From: Sambucus nigra | Lineage: Eukaryota; Streptophyta; Magnoliopsida; Dipsacales; Adoxaceae | Length of the DNA: 64,000 nucleotides | Direction of reading: 5' to 3' | Assembly (NCBI GenBank): GCA_949130495.1 | Contig: OX422217.1 | Span: 576,892,606-576,956,605, forward strand | Part shown: in pieces, positions 49,754 through 62,373 of the stretch | Layout: each line of letters begins with the position of its first letter | How positions within the stretch are numbered: position 1 is the stretch's first letter | Made by a program: the position numbers and the translations under genes | The notes under the pieces: model-generated | Seen by the model: the letters and a program-made list of their open reading frames with translations, nothing else | Database searches by the model: none | What the model was told of the DNA's origin: nothing

Positions 49754-52110
49754 TGTGACAACCTGCCAATCCGAAATAGGGGGTGGCCAGCCCGATACTC
49801 CAAAATAACGGAATCATGGATGGAATCATTCTCAGCATCACAACAAAATAAAAATTATATGGGATAACCACTCCATATTTCAGAAAAACAGGTTGTCAAA
49901 AATTTTGGATTTAAAGTTTACAAAAGAAAATAACTTAACAACCCATTGTATAGAAGATGGAAACCCCATAAATGTATATACAATAGCTACAAGTAACAAA
50001 TAAGAGGACCGAATACGTTGTCGGTCACAGACTAATACAATGCGATACAACAATGTAAAACAAGTTCAATTATTTACATATTACATTACATTAATCAAGT
50101 ACAAAAGCTTGGGCCTCTCGCACGAGTAAAAAGACCTGATCCTGACTAGAGTACAATAATGACAACGTCTATTGCCAAATGCCCCGTAATACCAGCAAAG
50201 CATCACGGCTCGCCTAAGACACCAGGGTCGGAATTCAAATCAGGTATCCTTGCAGCGGAGTACCTGAGGGAATATAAAATGCAAGAACAACAAGAAATAT
50301 AAACGGGTCAGGCCCCGGTTCTATATGATTACCAGATGAATAAAGAGTATGACAGTTATGAATAAAAATCATGCTAGAAAGAATAAAATCTATCTGCACA
50401 GATATAAAACATAAGCTAAGACGAAAAAGAAAAGCATGAGTAACATAAATTCAAAAGCTTCCAATTTCATATTTTGTTCCTTATTAGGAACTCATAATTT
50501 CAACCTTTATGCTCTTTACTAGCATTTCATTCCTTATCAGGAAAGTATAATTATAATTTTAAGCTCTTTATGGCTTTTATTTCAATTACATGCCCATCCT
50601 GGCATTACCATTCCTTAGCAGCAATATATTCAACATTAAATGCTCTTTGTGGCATTATACTGTGCTCTTTGTGGCACTTCAGTATGCTCTTTATGGCATA
50701 TAATCCATCAAGTCCCACTGGGTTTCCCCACTGGACGTGCCCCTAAATGACCATCATCTTCCAGGGCCTATCTATACAAGACAACCTGGGCACCTATCGC
50801 AATTCGTCGGGAAGCGGCCATATGCTTGCGGGAGAGTCAAGACCACACCCGAAATCTCCTCACCAGTGCAGAAAATATAACATAATCGCTCATATGGCCT
50901 ATGGACTATATCCACCCTGCATTCACTAGCTAGGGGGCATCACCAAGTGCACGAACTTCCCTTATGATGTCATTTAGGGAGGTGTGTTTAACCAAATCAT
51001 CCTTTATCATATTAATGATTAAGTAAATTATCATTTACCATCATTATTTCCATTTCCATTTACCATTTCCAATTCCATTTACATTTTAGCAAATGTATGT
51101 TTCATTATTATTGAAACCATATCCTTTTACGTTTCGTAAATAATATGACTTATCATCCGGAGCCATACGATAAATTGTATCGACACTACACCCTCAAAGG
51201 AGTAATTAAACTCTTCATTATCTCCAAGCATTTTAGGGTATTATTTTAAAACCCCAAAATTATCATCTTTCAAAGGAACGAATAAACTTTCAATTTACTC
51301 TCCAAACTCACCTTTATGGTGTTATTATGAACCACCAAGGTTAACATAGCTCAATTGAGCTTCTAAAGTCTCCTAAACATGATAATACATCTCCTAGTTT
51401 CATAAAAATCAACTAGAAAAAGAATTCCCTAACATCAATCGACATAACCCTGGAAAACCCCATCTAAACCCAATTCTAATTCTAGGGTAGCTTCATAACC
51501 CATCTAAAACTCTAGGACTCTAAGTTTACTTCATTCAAGAAGGTTCCTACATCCTATCGCTAAAGAAAAGGGTCAAAATTGAGTTATAAAAACAACTCAA
51601 AAATAGCAGGAAAACAAATCGATTCGCCCCAAGAAGCGAATTGGTTCGGACAGAAAAATCAACTTTCTGCAATTGGCCAAATCGATTTGGGTTATGCAGA
51701 CCTGGAAGCTACCCCTTACCGAATCGATTCGCCATAGGGACGAATCGATTCGGTCCTGCAAATTTGCCAAGAATGGCTACGAAGGGTTATGAACCCTAAT
51801 TTCTCCAAACTACAAATCTCTTCATTTTCATACACATCCACCAACAAAAATCTACCCCAAACTAATCTACACGATTATTAGCCATCAAAACCCACAATTT
51901 CTTCAACATGAATCAAGATTAGGGTTTAAAATCCCACAATTTCTACATTTAAACCATAAATGTCAAATACATAACTAACACACAATTTATTCAACTTAAA
52001 TCACATATTAGCAAGTAGAAAACTTTCCTTAGGGTTGATATCTCAGATTTATTTGGAGAATAATCAATCCCAAATCTTCCATCTTCAAATCTCTCTCATT
52101 CTCCTCTTTT

Positions 52111-52149
<39 letters not shown>

Positions 52150-52621
52150 TGGTAAGACAAAATGAGAAAAAGAAATAAAGGGGCAAGATTAAAATCAGGT
52201 CTTAAGTCTAAAGTCGCCAACTTAAGTGGTTAATACCACATTAAAATGACTCGCAAATACGCGTTTAAGCTAAAAACCAAGTAAAAGTGCCCGAAATACA
52301 AAAATACAATATGGCACTTATTTTGACTGTCTCGCACCTTTCGAGACTAACTACGCCCTCTAAACTGGCATCCGGCAAATTTTATAAATTATTTCGAGTT
52401 CCAATTTCATTTTAACCATAATATCATTTAAAATACATGACACTATGAAACATGCAACCTGATGATATTTACTTTCACATACAGTAAATATGCATCAATC
52501 TAGTAAATATTAACTTTCAATTCCTTCAATTAACATTTACTCCAGTCCCCATATTTTATATAATTACCTTATGCGGTATAATTAGTATAAAATGAGCCTC
52601 CCAGAATCGAGGGTTCTTATA
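49754..52621 (-). mobile_element. Solo LTR 2 (gypsy-type) in Tat RNase H
   Basis: TGTGACAACCTGCC at 49754 to GAGGGTTCTTATA at 52621, 2868 bp. TSD ATACC is perfect (49749-49753 and 52622-52626). The right terminus is TA where CA is expected, a single C-to-T change. The RNase H frame is readable on both sides. It contains palindromic words at 51616-51752, repeated TGCTCTTTRTGGCA units near 50504-50700, and a (CT)n run at 52116-52145. Confidence 0.9.
51581..51752 (-). promoter_or_regulatory. Palindromic array and TATA box in solo LTR 2 (CGAATCGATTCG)
   Basis: Perfect words CGAATCGATTCG at 51720-51731 and 51741-51752, and CCAAATCGATTTGG at 51677-51690; eroded words at 51616-51626 and near 51636-51650. 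On the minus strand a TATA box (TTTTTATAAC, 51592-51583) follows about 25 bases after the last word, the same order as in the copia solo LTR. Confidence 0.75.
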
Positions 52622-52626
52622 ATACC

Positions 52627-53220
52627 AGCTCAAGAAAACCACCTTATCTAGTCGGATGTCCCAATGGTTGATGTTTTTACCCGAGTTCAATATTATATAC
52701 GTCACGCAGAAAGCTATGAAAGGGAGAGACATCTCTGACTACCTTGCCAACTACCCCATGGAAGAAGCCGATGATTGTATTTCTGAATTCCAAGATAAAG
52801 ATATCCTTTGTACCTCTCAAGAAGACCTTTAGTGGTAAATGTTCTTCGACGGTGCTACCAATAAGAAAAGATAAGGCATTATATTACTCATGATTACTCC
52901 GGTGACTCTCACACTCCCATTGCCATCAAGTTAGATTTCCCATGCACCAATAATATGATCGAGTATGAGGCACGCATCATAGGCCTCAAATTCGCTTTCA
53001 ATAATGGTATCCAGTGCCTAGATGTCTATGAGGACTCTTCCCTAATCATCGTCCAAGTTCTTATAAAATGTAAAGTCAAATACAAAAAGATCTTACCCTC
53101 CACTCCCACCTAAACGAGATGGCCTCTCAGTTCTGAGATATCACTTTCCACTACTTGCCCTGAGCGAGGAACAACCTAGACGATGCTTTTTCTACTCTTG
53201 ACTTAGTTATGAAATTATCA
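52627..53220 (+). pseudogene. Tat RNase H end and second (archaeal-type) RNase H
   Basis: RNase H continues with SQWLMFLPEFNIIYVTQKAM and GRDISDYLAN. A second RNase H domain starts near 52830 with MFFDGATNKK and, in other frames, has a TNNMIEYEARIIGLKFAF-like helix and DVYEDSSLIIVQV. A duplicated, archaeal-type RNase H is a known mark of the Tat lineage. Frameshifts throughout. Confidence 0.8.
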
Positions 53221-53850
53221 AGGGAATAATGATGGCCCCTTTCCTAGTCCAAAAATAATCTCTGAAGGCCCACTACTACTATATTAATCTCGTCACAGAA
53301 GAGGATTTTGATACGGCTAAATTCTGGAATTATGATAACCCCAAGATGCCAACAAGAAAGGTCGAGTGACTCTTCACAAATTTTTTGACTAATACATCGT
53401 TTATAAAAAAAGCACTCTTCAAGAAAAACTTCAGACCAAGCATCTACTAGAGCTACCCTTTACTCTCTAGTATCTAGAATGGAAGCAGTCCTTCCAGTTG
53501 AACTAGAAATTCCTTCATTACGCATTATGCTTAAGAGCAACGTTAGCGAAGAATATTGGCATCAAAGCCATTTTGATAAGTTTTCACTCTTATATGAAAG
53601 GAGGCTAATGTCTTTATATCATATACAATGGTACCATCACCAGACAGCACAATCATTCAACTGGAGAGTCAAGGACTGTGGCGTCCAAGAAGGGAACTTA
53701 GCCCTCCAAGAAATCATAGAACCCATCTAGGAGGGCAGAGGGAAATTCAATCTAAAATGGAGTACCCCTATATCATGAAAAATATCTTATCCTGACCTTG
53801 ACGAAGAAGAGATAGCACGTCTAGTGAACCTATACCGTCTCGAGAAATTC
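53221..53850 (+). pseudogene. Tat integrase with the catalytic core deleted
   Basis: A possible N-terminal zinc-binding region lies near 53380-53440. It passes abruptly into MEAVLPVELEIPSLRIML (53479), the integrase C-terminal part, and further into LDEEEIARLVNLYRLEKFYP near 53800. The whole DDE core (some 200 codons) is missing between them. Confidence 0.8.
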
Positions 53851-53962
53851 TACCCCTAGTTTAACATTTTAGTGTGCTTTCAAATTAGAACTCTTGAATT
53901 TCAAAACTCCCAGAGGTACGTAGGAAACTCATAATACTTACATGGGTACGGTACCCTTCTTT

Positions 53963-55308
53963 TCACAAAATTATATTATTTTCTAATCTCCGAGAATGAT
54001 GGTTCATTTTATCATTTATATGAACAAAAGGATTATGTATGCCTTCCCGGACCAGTTGGGAGAAAACTAGTACTCCCCCTTCCATGGTGTTAAACAAGAA
54101 AACCCACCTATAGCTGGTCTCCTCCGCAAAAATCTTTGCCACCACCCTCTTCCACGGCCATTTCAAATATTCTCCACAAACATGCCAAACACTATCGACA
54201 GATTGAGATGGATGGGTTATCGGCTGATAACTCTCCCACAGAGAACCTAACTGCATGCACAAAGCTTCAGTCAAATCCTCTACAGGAAAGAAGTCCAGGA
54301 TGTGGGGAGGCATGATTTTCTCCCATCCGACTTGGCACAGAAGTTGCCAAGGGAAGTAAAATGAAGTTTTCCAAACGCAAACTAACTAAGCATACTGGTA
54401 TTCTCCCAACTCCAAAATAGGTTGTAAATCTCCCCACCATGTCACTGACCAATAAAGTCATCAGATTATGTGCTCCATGGACTAGTCAACCCAGTTCTCC
54501 ATAGATGGGACAAAATTGAAAAGTACTAGGTGAAACAATTCGACACGACTACCAAGGGATACTCAAGAGGAACTACCAAACGAAATATCTCGGCCTACGA
54601 CATAAAGTGTATAATTGGGTTCCCTCTTAAGAATCTAGAATGACTCTCTTACCAAGCATCAAGACCATTCAAGGTCTTCGCTAGTATCACCGATGTAGGA
54701 TTATGACGATAGGACATCCATACCATGATTCCAATCAACTAAAGTCCACCAGTAGGTCCCCCATCACTAGAAAGAGCCTCGAAGCTAGGGCCATGGCAAC
54801 AAATCCATTATAATAAGCATTTTTGAAATACCTCAGACTCATAGAATACATGACAGTGGGGAGAGAAACCAGCCCCCCAGTGACCAACAGTCGAGCCGCA
54901 TACGGAGAAATATGGAGCAAATCCACCAATAATGCCTAGGAAGAAGGGGAAAGATCAGGCATAGCCGCTACCACACTATGATTAACCCCCATCATGGTTG
55001 AAAATTCCTCATTAGTTGGGCAAACCTCATCCAGACCAAGCAAAATACATGGTCCTCGGGATGCAAGAATTGAGTCATCGTCGCCAGTCGATTAACTGAT
55101 TGAACCACAAAGAGATCCGACGTAAGTTAAAAGCATCGTAATCCACATTATACAGGCAGATAGCTTCCAAACTCTCGAGGTAAGAGGAGAATTTTGCACT
55201 AATCGAAAGAGGAATTTGGGAAAATGGAAGCTTGAAACCAGAAGTGAGAAAGAGAAAGAAGTGAGGATTGATGAAAAACTGCACCAACTTAACGTCCTTT
55301 TTATACAT
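53963..55308 (-). pseudogene. Antisense ORF of the Tat element, plant-mobile-domain-like
   Basis: On the strand opposite to the element, ATG 55308 opens MYKKDVKLVQFF and a hydrophobic segment, then DYDAFNLRRISLWFNQLIDW. After one frameshift comes ILLGLDEVCPTNEEFSTMMG, which resembles the conserved region of plant mobile domain (PMD) proteins. Open pieces 54929-54735, 54461-54267 and 54313-53963 continue downstream. Tat elements are known to carry antisense ORFs between pol and the 3' LTR, some with PMD similarity. Stops and shifts make it inactive here. The PMD call rests on one motif. Confidence 0.55.
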
Positions 55309-55846
55309 GAAAATATTGGCTAAAAATTAAGAAATCTGGGGAACTCGAATAAATACCTGCCCCACCAAGTACTCAAAGCCACAAAGAAGTGAAATTAAAG
55401 CCTTGGAATTATTTGATTTGACCCATATGCCGATAGGCAAGACAAGGAGTATGTCGATCGGAAACCCCCTCATTTTAGAAAATTTTATCTTTCATTTTTT
55501 GTGAAAATAAAAATCTCAAAAAATAAATCCTTATTTCGATACCCCCGGTTATTTCTTCCTATATTATCCATTTTTACTTATCCTTTATCAAAACAAATCT
55601 TCTCTCGAGTTATTTAATATTTTCTAAAATTAAATATCCTATCCATTTTATGGTCTTAGCAACAAAGTAAAATGTTCATGTAAAATAAGTCAGTTAAGAA
55701 AAGATAAATAAACAAAAATATCATTCATTTTGTATTTTTCCATTCGTACCATTACATTTTTTCATGAAGAAGAAGAAAAGTAGAAAAACATTAGAAAGCA
55801 AAAAAATAGGACTCAGTCCGAAACCCCCTAATCTCAATCTCTATTT

Positions 55847-56575
55847 CTAAGATCCCCCGTCCCTATGGCGAGCGCGCTCCCCCCGACGGTGAGATGTGGA
55901 ACCTTCACTCCCCAATCCTGATCCCTCCTTCGATGTAGCAGATGCAACCTGATAAGAAGGAACCAAAATAGAGTCCCTAATATAGGCAGACGCAGAGGCC
56001 ACCCATTCTCGAATGTCCTTAACCCAAGTAATCGACACTCGGACATGATGCAAATAAATAAACAGAAATAAAAGGCAAATCAGTCATTATAAATCAAAGA
56101 AAAAACCAGACTAGGATAAAGAAATAGCAAAGATATACCTCTAGCTAAATTACGTCCTCAATCATCCCCATGACCCCCAAATCCACTGCATTAGGGTGGT
56201 GCAGCAGACGCATCGATCCCCTCTAGTTAATCAAAAATTATAGGAGGGTGGAACAAGATGAATAAATGGAACCTCCACTGCCACCATCGATGATGACACA
56301 CCAACTGTGTTGTGGGCAGAACCCACCGGCCTACTTGTAGCCTTTCCCCAAGTTGTAGGAGGCGGAGGCATGTTCACCACATCGTAGATACAAGAAGGCA
56401 TCAACCATCTTGTTGCAAAGTCAAGATAGTCATAGGTCTTCGTCGTATCCATATATGATGAGTATGGCTTCCTAATCATCATTGTCGCCCTAGCTTCCTA
56501 CAACATCTCCCGCACCCGCATCAAGTACGTCGGGAGCATAGCCGGTGGGACATCCACCTCATCCTCTGTAATCTT
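55847..56575 (-). pseudogene. Second antisense reading region in the Tat 3' part, unknown
   Basis: Minus-strand coding-like pieces: VDVPPAMLPTYLMRVREML and YMDTTKTYDYLDFATRWLMP near 56560-56400, a Pro-rich stretch, and after a gap ITWVKDIREWVASASAYIRD with a Ser/Arg-rich end (stop near 55847). The gap could be a GT-AG intron (donor-like AGGTATAT near 56135). It is cut at 56580 by Tekay-C. Function unknown; it may be the 3' half of another antisense gene. Confidence 0.35.
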
Positions 56576-57467
56576 TCGTATGTGACACCCCATTCAATTA
56601 AATACTGGGTGATCAGTCCATAATTAAGTTAAATCAGAATATCCAGTTGGTTCATTCTTAGCTTCACTGTCGAAAAACAATTATTTTATTTATTACATAA
56701 TAAATAATTAAGCTAGTGCCAAAAATATTTATTCATTCATTTATTATCAAACAATTTAAACCATTAACCACATTCACCACTCTAATGAATAAAAATAAAA
56801 AATAATAATGAATAAAAAACAATATGACTGAATAAATAAGACTGGAATAAACGTCCCAATTCAAAAGTCGCAAATACAACAATCCAAAATAAAACTAAAT
56901 TCCATCAAACTAAAATAAAGGAGTACAATATCCCCCTCTGAAACAAATGATAACTGAGAATGGGAAACATGCCCTAACTGAGTTAACTAGATCAGGAACT
57001 GAATGAATAGTGTAGTCGCCTAATAACGAGGACCTATAACTCCCATAATAGTTGCATCAAGTCAAATCATCTGATAGCCTAAGATTGGCGTCCTTGTGGA
57101 TGGACACCTAAAATTGATTACACAAGGGAAAATAGATTTACAAGAAATGGGTTCCGAGTAAAAATATTTTAAAACAGTTTAGTAACTATTTAAAATTCTT
57201 AAAAGCATGTATTATACACATGTTAGTTATGCAGGCTCTCTCTTGAGAAATTTCACCTCTCAACTAGTGTGCAAGCCTAACGTACCGTTAAACCATTATG
57301 GTTACTACTATCACACCTAACTAGTTCGAACTCATTAATCTTCAAATCTATTATCTCATAATAACTACCCATATTTCCCACGTAATATGTTAATGAATAT
57401 TTTCACATATTTTATCTCGAGTGAGAGAGTTTTCACATTCAAACTTAAGTGTTCACGCACTTAAGTT

Positions 57468-57569
57468 ATTTTAGATTTCATTATCCATCCTATCTACTAA
57501 GTTCACACAGTAGAACATATTTTAGATTTCATTATCCATCCTATCTACTAAGTTCACACAGTAGAACAT
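57468..57569 (-). repeat. Tandem duplication, two copies of 51 bp, in the Tekay-C LTR
   Basis: ATTTTAGATTTCATTATCC starts at 57468 and 57519; the copies look identical, so the duplication is recent. Confidence 0.93.
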
Positions 57570-58430
57570 ATCGCAAGTATATATATTCGTCACTCTATCG
57601 CATATATATACTAATACAACACCTCTAGAATCAGTTGCGGTGCATGCATACTCTTCTATCATGTTCTGGTGAATCTCGCACTATATAAAGGATTGTTGCT
57701 TCGGTGTCTCCCACGAACCATAAATACAAATCACATACATTGGAGGTGAACATAGTCCCCAGCAAAATGGGTCACACACATGCCTATGCTCTCATTCAAC
57801 CGTCAAACTATCATACTCTCAGATAACACGTGTCCAAGGTTCTATGTTCTGGGTACGAATCTAAAATACCCCCAATGGACTCATCAGGATAATACCATCC
57901 ACAATGCGAAACCTCCTCCCCGGTAGCAAGTAGCGTCGGTATGTCATACACATAAGAAATCATATAATAGGTATTACCCCCACCTATATATTATATCATC
58001 GATACAGGTATACACACGTCCCATATCACACATCTTATGCATATTTATCTTCCGAATATCCTACGTATTATTAAATTCCAACTTTACTTTTATCACATGC
58101 TCTCAAGTACTTCTCACCACCCGAAGTGTATTCATGATTCTTCTCATAATATCACCAGGTAAACTCATTATATCCTACTGGTCTAAGTCATCGGTTCCCT
58201 TGAATACCAGTGACTCGAATTATTCTTCAAATTAGGTATTTTCCTCGATAAATTCTAATTAATTTTAGCACCAAATTCCCCCTCCTAGAACTAAGCCCGA
58301 AATCCCACCTAGGCCTTGTATTGTCTCAATATATTCCCATTATGTTTTAAAATAAGTCCCATTATTGAATCCCGAACGTTTCCCCAATGTTACTAAACAA
58401 AAAGGGAGAAATTGTCCAAAATGGGCAACA

Positions 58431-58481
58431 AATCGATTCAGTCTTGTCCGAATTGATTCGGCCAGGAGCCGAATCGATTCA
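58431..58481 (-). repeat. Palindromic words in the Tekay-C LTR (CGAATCGATTCG type)
   Basis: AATCGATTCA at 58431-58440, CCGAATTGATTCGG at 58448-58461 (one mismatch) and CGAATCGATTCA at 58470-58481. The same word as in solo LTR 2, although the flanking LTR sequence differs. Confidence 0.8.
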
Positions 58482-59593
58482 CCACATACAGGTCTCGAAT
58501 TCTGCGTATTTTTTTCAATGGGTTTCACCATTTTCAATAATCAAAACCATCACTAAACATTCCCAAACTCGACCCAATTACTTCAAACATTATACGAACA
58601 TATATGAATTATTTCTAACGTACCAAAATCATGAACTCATCAATAATCATCCATTAACTAATTTAATCCCAATTAAATTCTGAAAAACCCTAGTTTAACA
58701 CTTCCATTCAAGAACCAATTTAAAACTCAGATTTCTTAATCAAGATTCAATGTAATTTCGTGGTCTTCATGTTACATACATGGAGGGTTCAATCCTATAT
58801 CAATTTCCAACACAATATTATGATTAAAGTCTTCTAATTTAACCTAAAGCATGATACAACCTACACTAACATGAATATCATACATGCTATAGTTTTGCAA
58901 GATTAAACACGTCCCTGAATATGAAGGTCTGATCCTCTGAAAAAGATGGCTATATTAATGTTCCTCACTTTCCGATCTACGCTCTGGTGGTGTCGTTCGT
59001 GCAAAAGGTGTAGGAACAATGGTTCTAGCCTTTGGAACTCATCTCCTCTTCCTCTTAGGGCTTCTCTGTAACTTCTCTTTGCTTCTCCCATCTCTCACAC
59101 ATCTTTCCTTCTCTTATCAGATACCTTTTACTTAGGAAATTCTTAGGTTAAATTACCCCAAAAATACAAATGACCAAAATGCCCTCCACGAATTCCTGTT
59201 TGGCCTAAACTTGCCCTGGGACCCAAACTAAACCCACGGGTAGACTTTTCTGAATATCTCGACCCTTCCAGTCACTTTGGCGCACCTTAAATGATCATTT
59301 GGATAACTTAAAAATTAATTACTTCTATTTCATTAAATTTAGTCATGACACGCGCGTCATGACTGAATTATTGTAACTGTCGTATTTTTTTCACTCGCAA
59401 CAATTTTAATAAATCCATAGCCACATATTACTTTACTCACTAAGTAATATTCAATATAATTTTCATTAATAAATACTAACCATTATCTCACTATTTAATA
59501 TTTACTTTAATCTGGATTAATTATCAATTAATTTTCCAAATTTAATTTTAATTAATCCCGCATTTAAAACTATTAAAAATACGGGGTGTTAAA

Positions 59594-59606
59594 TACTTCC
59601 CCCCTT
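59594..59606 (-). other. Polypurine tract of Tekay-C
   Basis: The minus strand reads AGGGGGGAAGTA directly before the 3' LTR. Confidence 0.82.
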
Positions 59607-59830
59607 ATAATGGAATTTTTTCCCGAAATTTAGAAAATAAAAGTATACTTGGTAAGAACAACTCTGGATATTTTTCGCACATCTCATCCTCACACTCCCA
59701 AGTAGACTCCTCGACATTATGATGCACCCAGTGGACACGCATAAGTGGAACTACCTTCGACCTCAATCTCCTCTTTCTATGGTCTAAGATATCCACTAGT
59801 CTCTCCTTATATGAACTATCAGGATGAAAG
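59605..59830 (-). pseudogene. Tekay-C chromodomain
   Basis: Chromodomains direct integration to particular chromatin. The open piece 59796-59605 reads MDILDHRKRRLRSKVVPLM, RVHWVHHNVEESTWECEDEM and EKYPELF, giving the beta strands and C-terminal helix of the fold with its Trp and Glu/Ser-Thr-Trp core. It is the best preserved domain of this element. In-frame signals upstream are broken, so the whole polyprotein could not be made. Confidence 0.88.
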
Positions 59831-60980
59831 TCAATCTCCTACAGTGCAATGTAGTGTGATCCAACTCATCCTTGAGATTCCATCTCAGTGAAGAAATATG
59901 GAACACATTATGAATACGGTGAAAGTGCTCCGGTAATCGGAGTCTATATGCTACCGATCTAATCCTCTCAATTATAGGAAATGGCCCCACGTCTCTTGGT
60001 GCCAATTTCCCTTTTTTCCCGAACCTCATAATCCCCTTCATAGGAGATAATTGTAGTAATACCTAGTCGCCCACATTAAACTCCCGAAAGAACCGCTTAG
60101 CATTGGCATAGATTTTCTGTCTGTCATGGGCTACCCGTATGTTACTCCGAATCATCTCAATCCTGGATGACGTATCCCGAATAACCTCTGGTCCGAGTAG
60201 TTTTTTGTCCCCCACCTCTATCCAACAAGCTGGATAATGACAAGGCATACCGTACAATGCCTCAAATGGAGTCATACCAATAGTAAACTAATAGGAGTTA
60301 TTGAATGCAAACTCCACCAGCTCCCAACCTCCCCTAAAGTCAAGGATATACATACGTAACATATCCTCTAACATCTAATTAGTCCGCTCAGTCTGCCCAT
60401 TTATTTGTGGGTGATAGTCCATACTCAATCGAAACTCCGTGCCCATGGCCTCCTGGAAGCTCTCCCAAAAACGAGACACAAAAATCTTATCCCTATCGGA
60501 CACAATATCTAGGAGCACCCCATCTAATCTCACTATCTCAGTAATGAAAATCTGGGCATACTGTGTCGTAGTATAATCCATTCAGACTGACAGAAAGTAG
60601 GCTACCTTAGTCAACCGATCCACTATCACCCATATGGAATCGTGACCACTCGGAGAAGTAGTCAACCCTGCGATGAAATCCATGGAAATTCTCTCCCATT
60701 TCCGAATAAGAATATCTAGCGGCTAAAGAATCCCTGTTGGCTTCTGGTGGTCCACTTTTACTAGCTGACAAGTGGCATACTTCGAGATGAACTCCGCAAT
60801 GTCCCTCTTCATCCCACTCCACCAATATTGTTGCCTCAAATTCTGGTACATCTTATCCCCACCGAGATGTACCATAAATCGAGACTCATTCGACTCTATC
60901 ATCACTGCATATCGTAAATCCTCCCCCTTGGGAATAATCAGTTTATAGTTGAAGCGCAAGCCTCCCTCAGAACTCACTAA
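59796..60980 (-). pseudogene. Tekay-C integrase
   Basis: Zinc-binding region at 60977-60780 (VHLGGDKMYQNLRQQYWWSG, KYATCQ; the first Cys of the pair is Tyr). In the catalytic core the first Asp is kept ([11 protein letters not shown]), the second is in VSDRDKIF and the Glu is in GQTERTN, so the triad residues are visible, but stops separate the blocks. The C-terminal part is readable at 60275-59796 (YGMPCHYPACW, GPFPIIERIRSVAYRL, HNVFHISSLR). Confidence 0.88.
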
Positions 60981-60999
60981 GTAAGACTCTCCTCCCCCA

Positions 61000-61700
61000 G
61001 CTAAATGTTATCTAATCCTCTCCTGAAAAAATTGATCCGCTGCCTGAGCCTGTACCACCCTCATCACAATCTGGGGTGTAATGGTCATAACTGACATAAA
61101 TGACCTAGCAACTGCATCATGATGTCCCATCTCCTTCCATTTCACTTTCCACACCTTGGCCACCTCCCCCACTGGCCTAAAGCTCAACTATGTTAGCCTT
61201 TCCCGGGTGATATTGGATCTCTATCTGATAGTCTTTCATAAATTCAAGCCACATATGCTAATGCATATTCAACTCCCTATGAGTGAACAAATACTGTAGT
61301 GACTTGTGATCTATGAATAGGCGGAATTTCTCCCCCAACAAGTGATGTCTCCAAATACAAAGGGCAAACACGACTACTGATATCTCCAAGTCATGACTGG
61401 GGTTTTTCCTTTTGTAAGGCTTAATCTTGCGGGATGCATAAGCTATAGCCTGATCCTCCTGATTTAATACTCCCCCAAATCCCTATAGGGATGCGTCACT
61501 ATAAACAAGGTACTCCACACCTGCCCTGGGAAGTGCTAGTGCGGGTGCTGAAGTCAGCTTATCCTTCAGCTCGTCAAATGCCAACTAACACGCATCATCC
61601 CAAACAAATGGCACACCTTTGCGAGTCAAATTAGTCAAGGGACTCGCAATCTTTGGAAACCCTCGGATAAATCATCTATATACCCGGCTAACCCCAAGAA
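61000..61700 (-). pseudogene. Tekay-C RNase H
   Basis: Fragments in several frames after RT correspond to RNase H and the linker to integrase. It is the sequence counterpart of 13990-14500 in Tekay-B. Many stops. Confidence 0.65.
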
Positions 61701-62373
61701 ACTACGCACCTCCATCGGTATCATGAGTTGTCCCCACTCCCTCACCCGTGACACTTTACTCGGGTCCACTGATATACCCCTCTCCAAAACAATATGCCCC
61801 AAAAGCTGCACCTCACATAAGCAGAACCCACATTTTCATAAAGTTAATGTTCACGTAGTGTCTGTAGTACCCAACATAAATGCTCAGCATGCTCCTCCTC
61901 GGTTCTAGAATAAATTAGTAGTTCATCAATGAAGAAGATGATAAACTAATCTAAGAACTCTCTGAACACCCGATTCATTAAGTCAATAAATACAACTGGT
62001 GTGTTGGTTACCCCACATGGTATAACCCCGAACTCGTAGGACCCATATCTCATCACGAAGGCAGTCTTAGACACATTATGCTCCCTAATACGTAACTGGT
62101 GCTTCCCAGATCTCAAGTCTATCTTCGAGAAGTAGGCATCTCCTCTCAAGTGATCAAATAAGTTGTTGATTCGGGGCAACAGATACTTATTTCTTATTAT
62201 GACTTTATTCAGTTCTCGATAGTCAACACACAGTCGTAACGATCCATCTCTCTTCTTTACAAACAATACAGGGGCACCCCACGGCGACTTACTATGATGT
62301 ATGAACCCCTGTCCCAATAACTTTTTGATCTCATTTCATAGTTCCCTAACCTCCGTAGGAGCCATAAGATAAG
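61701..62373 (-). pseudogene. Tekay-C reverse transcriptase, main part
   Basis: The open piece 62317-61946 reads [29 protein letters not shown] and [17 protein letters not shown]. The active site near 61935 reads FIDELL, the second Asp replaced by Glu. The upstream part of RT continues at 63916-64000, beyond solo LTR 3 and its TSD. Confidence 0.88.

Larger units (their letters stand above)
56581..59593 (-). mobile_element. Tekay-C 3' LTR
   Basis: TGTGACACCCCATTC to ACGGGGTGTTAAA, 3013 bp; the right terminus reads AA where CA is expected. It is adjacent to a polypurine tract. The block GGTTCATTCTTAGCTTCAC near 56650 is shared with the other Tekay LTRs. Confidence 0.88.

Noticed and set aside
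55834..56046. 70-codon minus-strand ORF starting MSECRLLG
   Set aside because: The overlapping frame (56053-55847) has a more protein-like composition; I used that one in the antisense segment.
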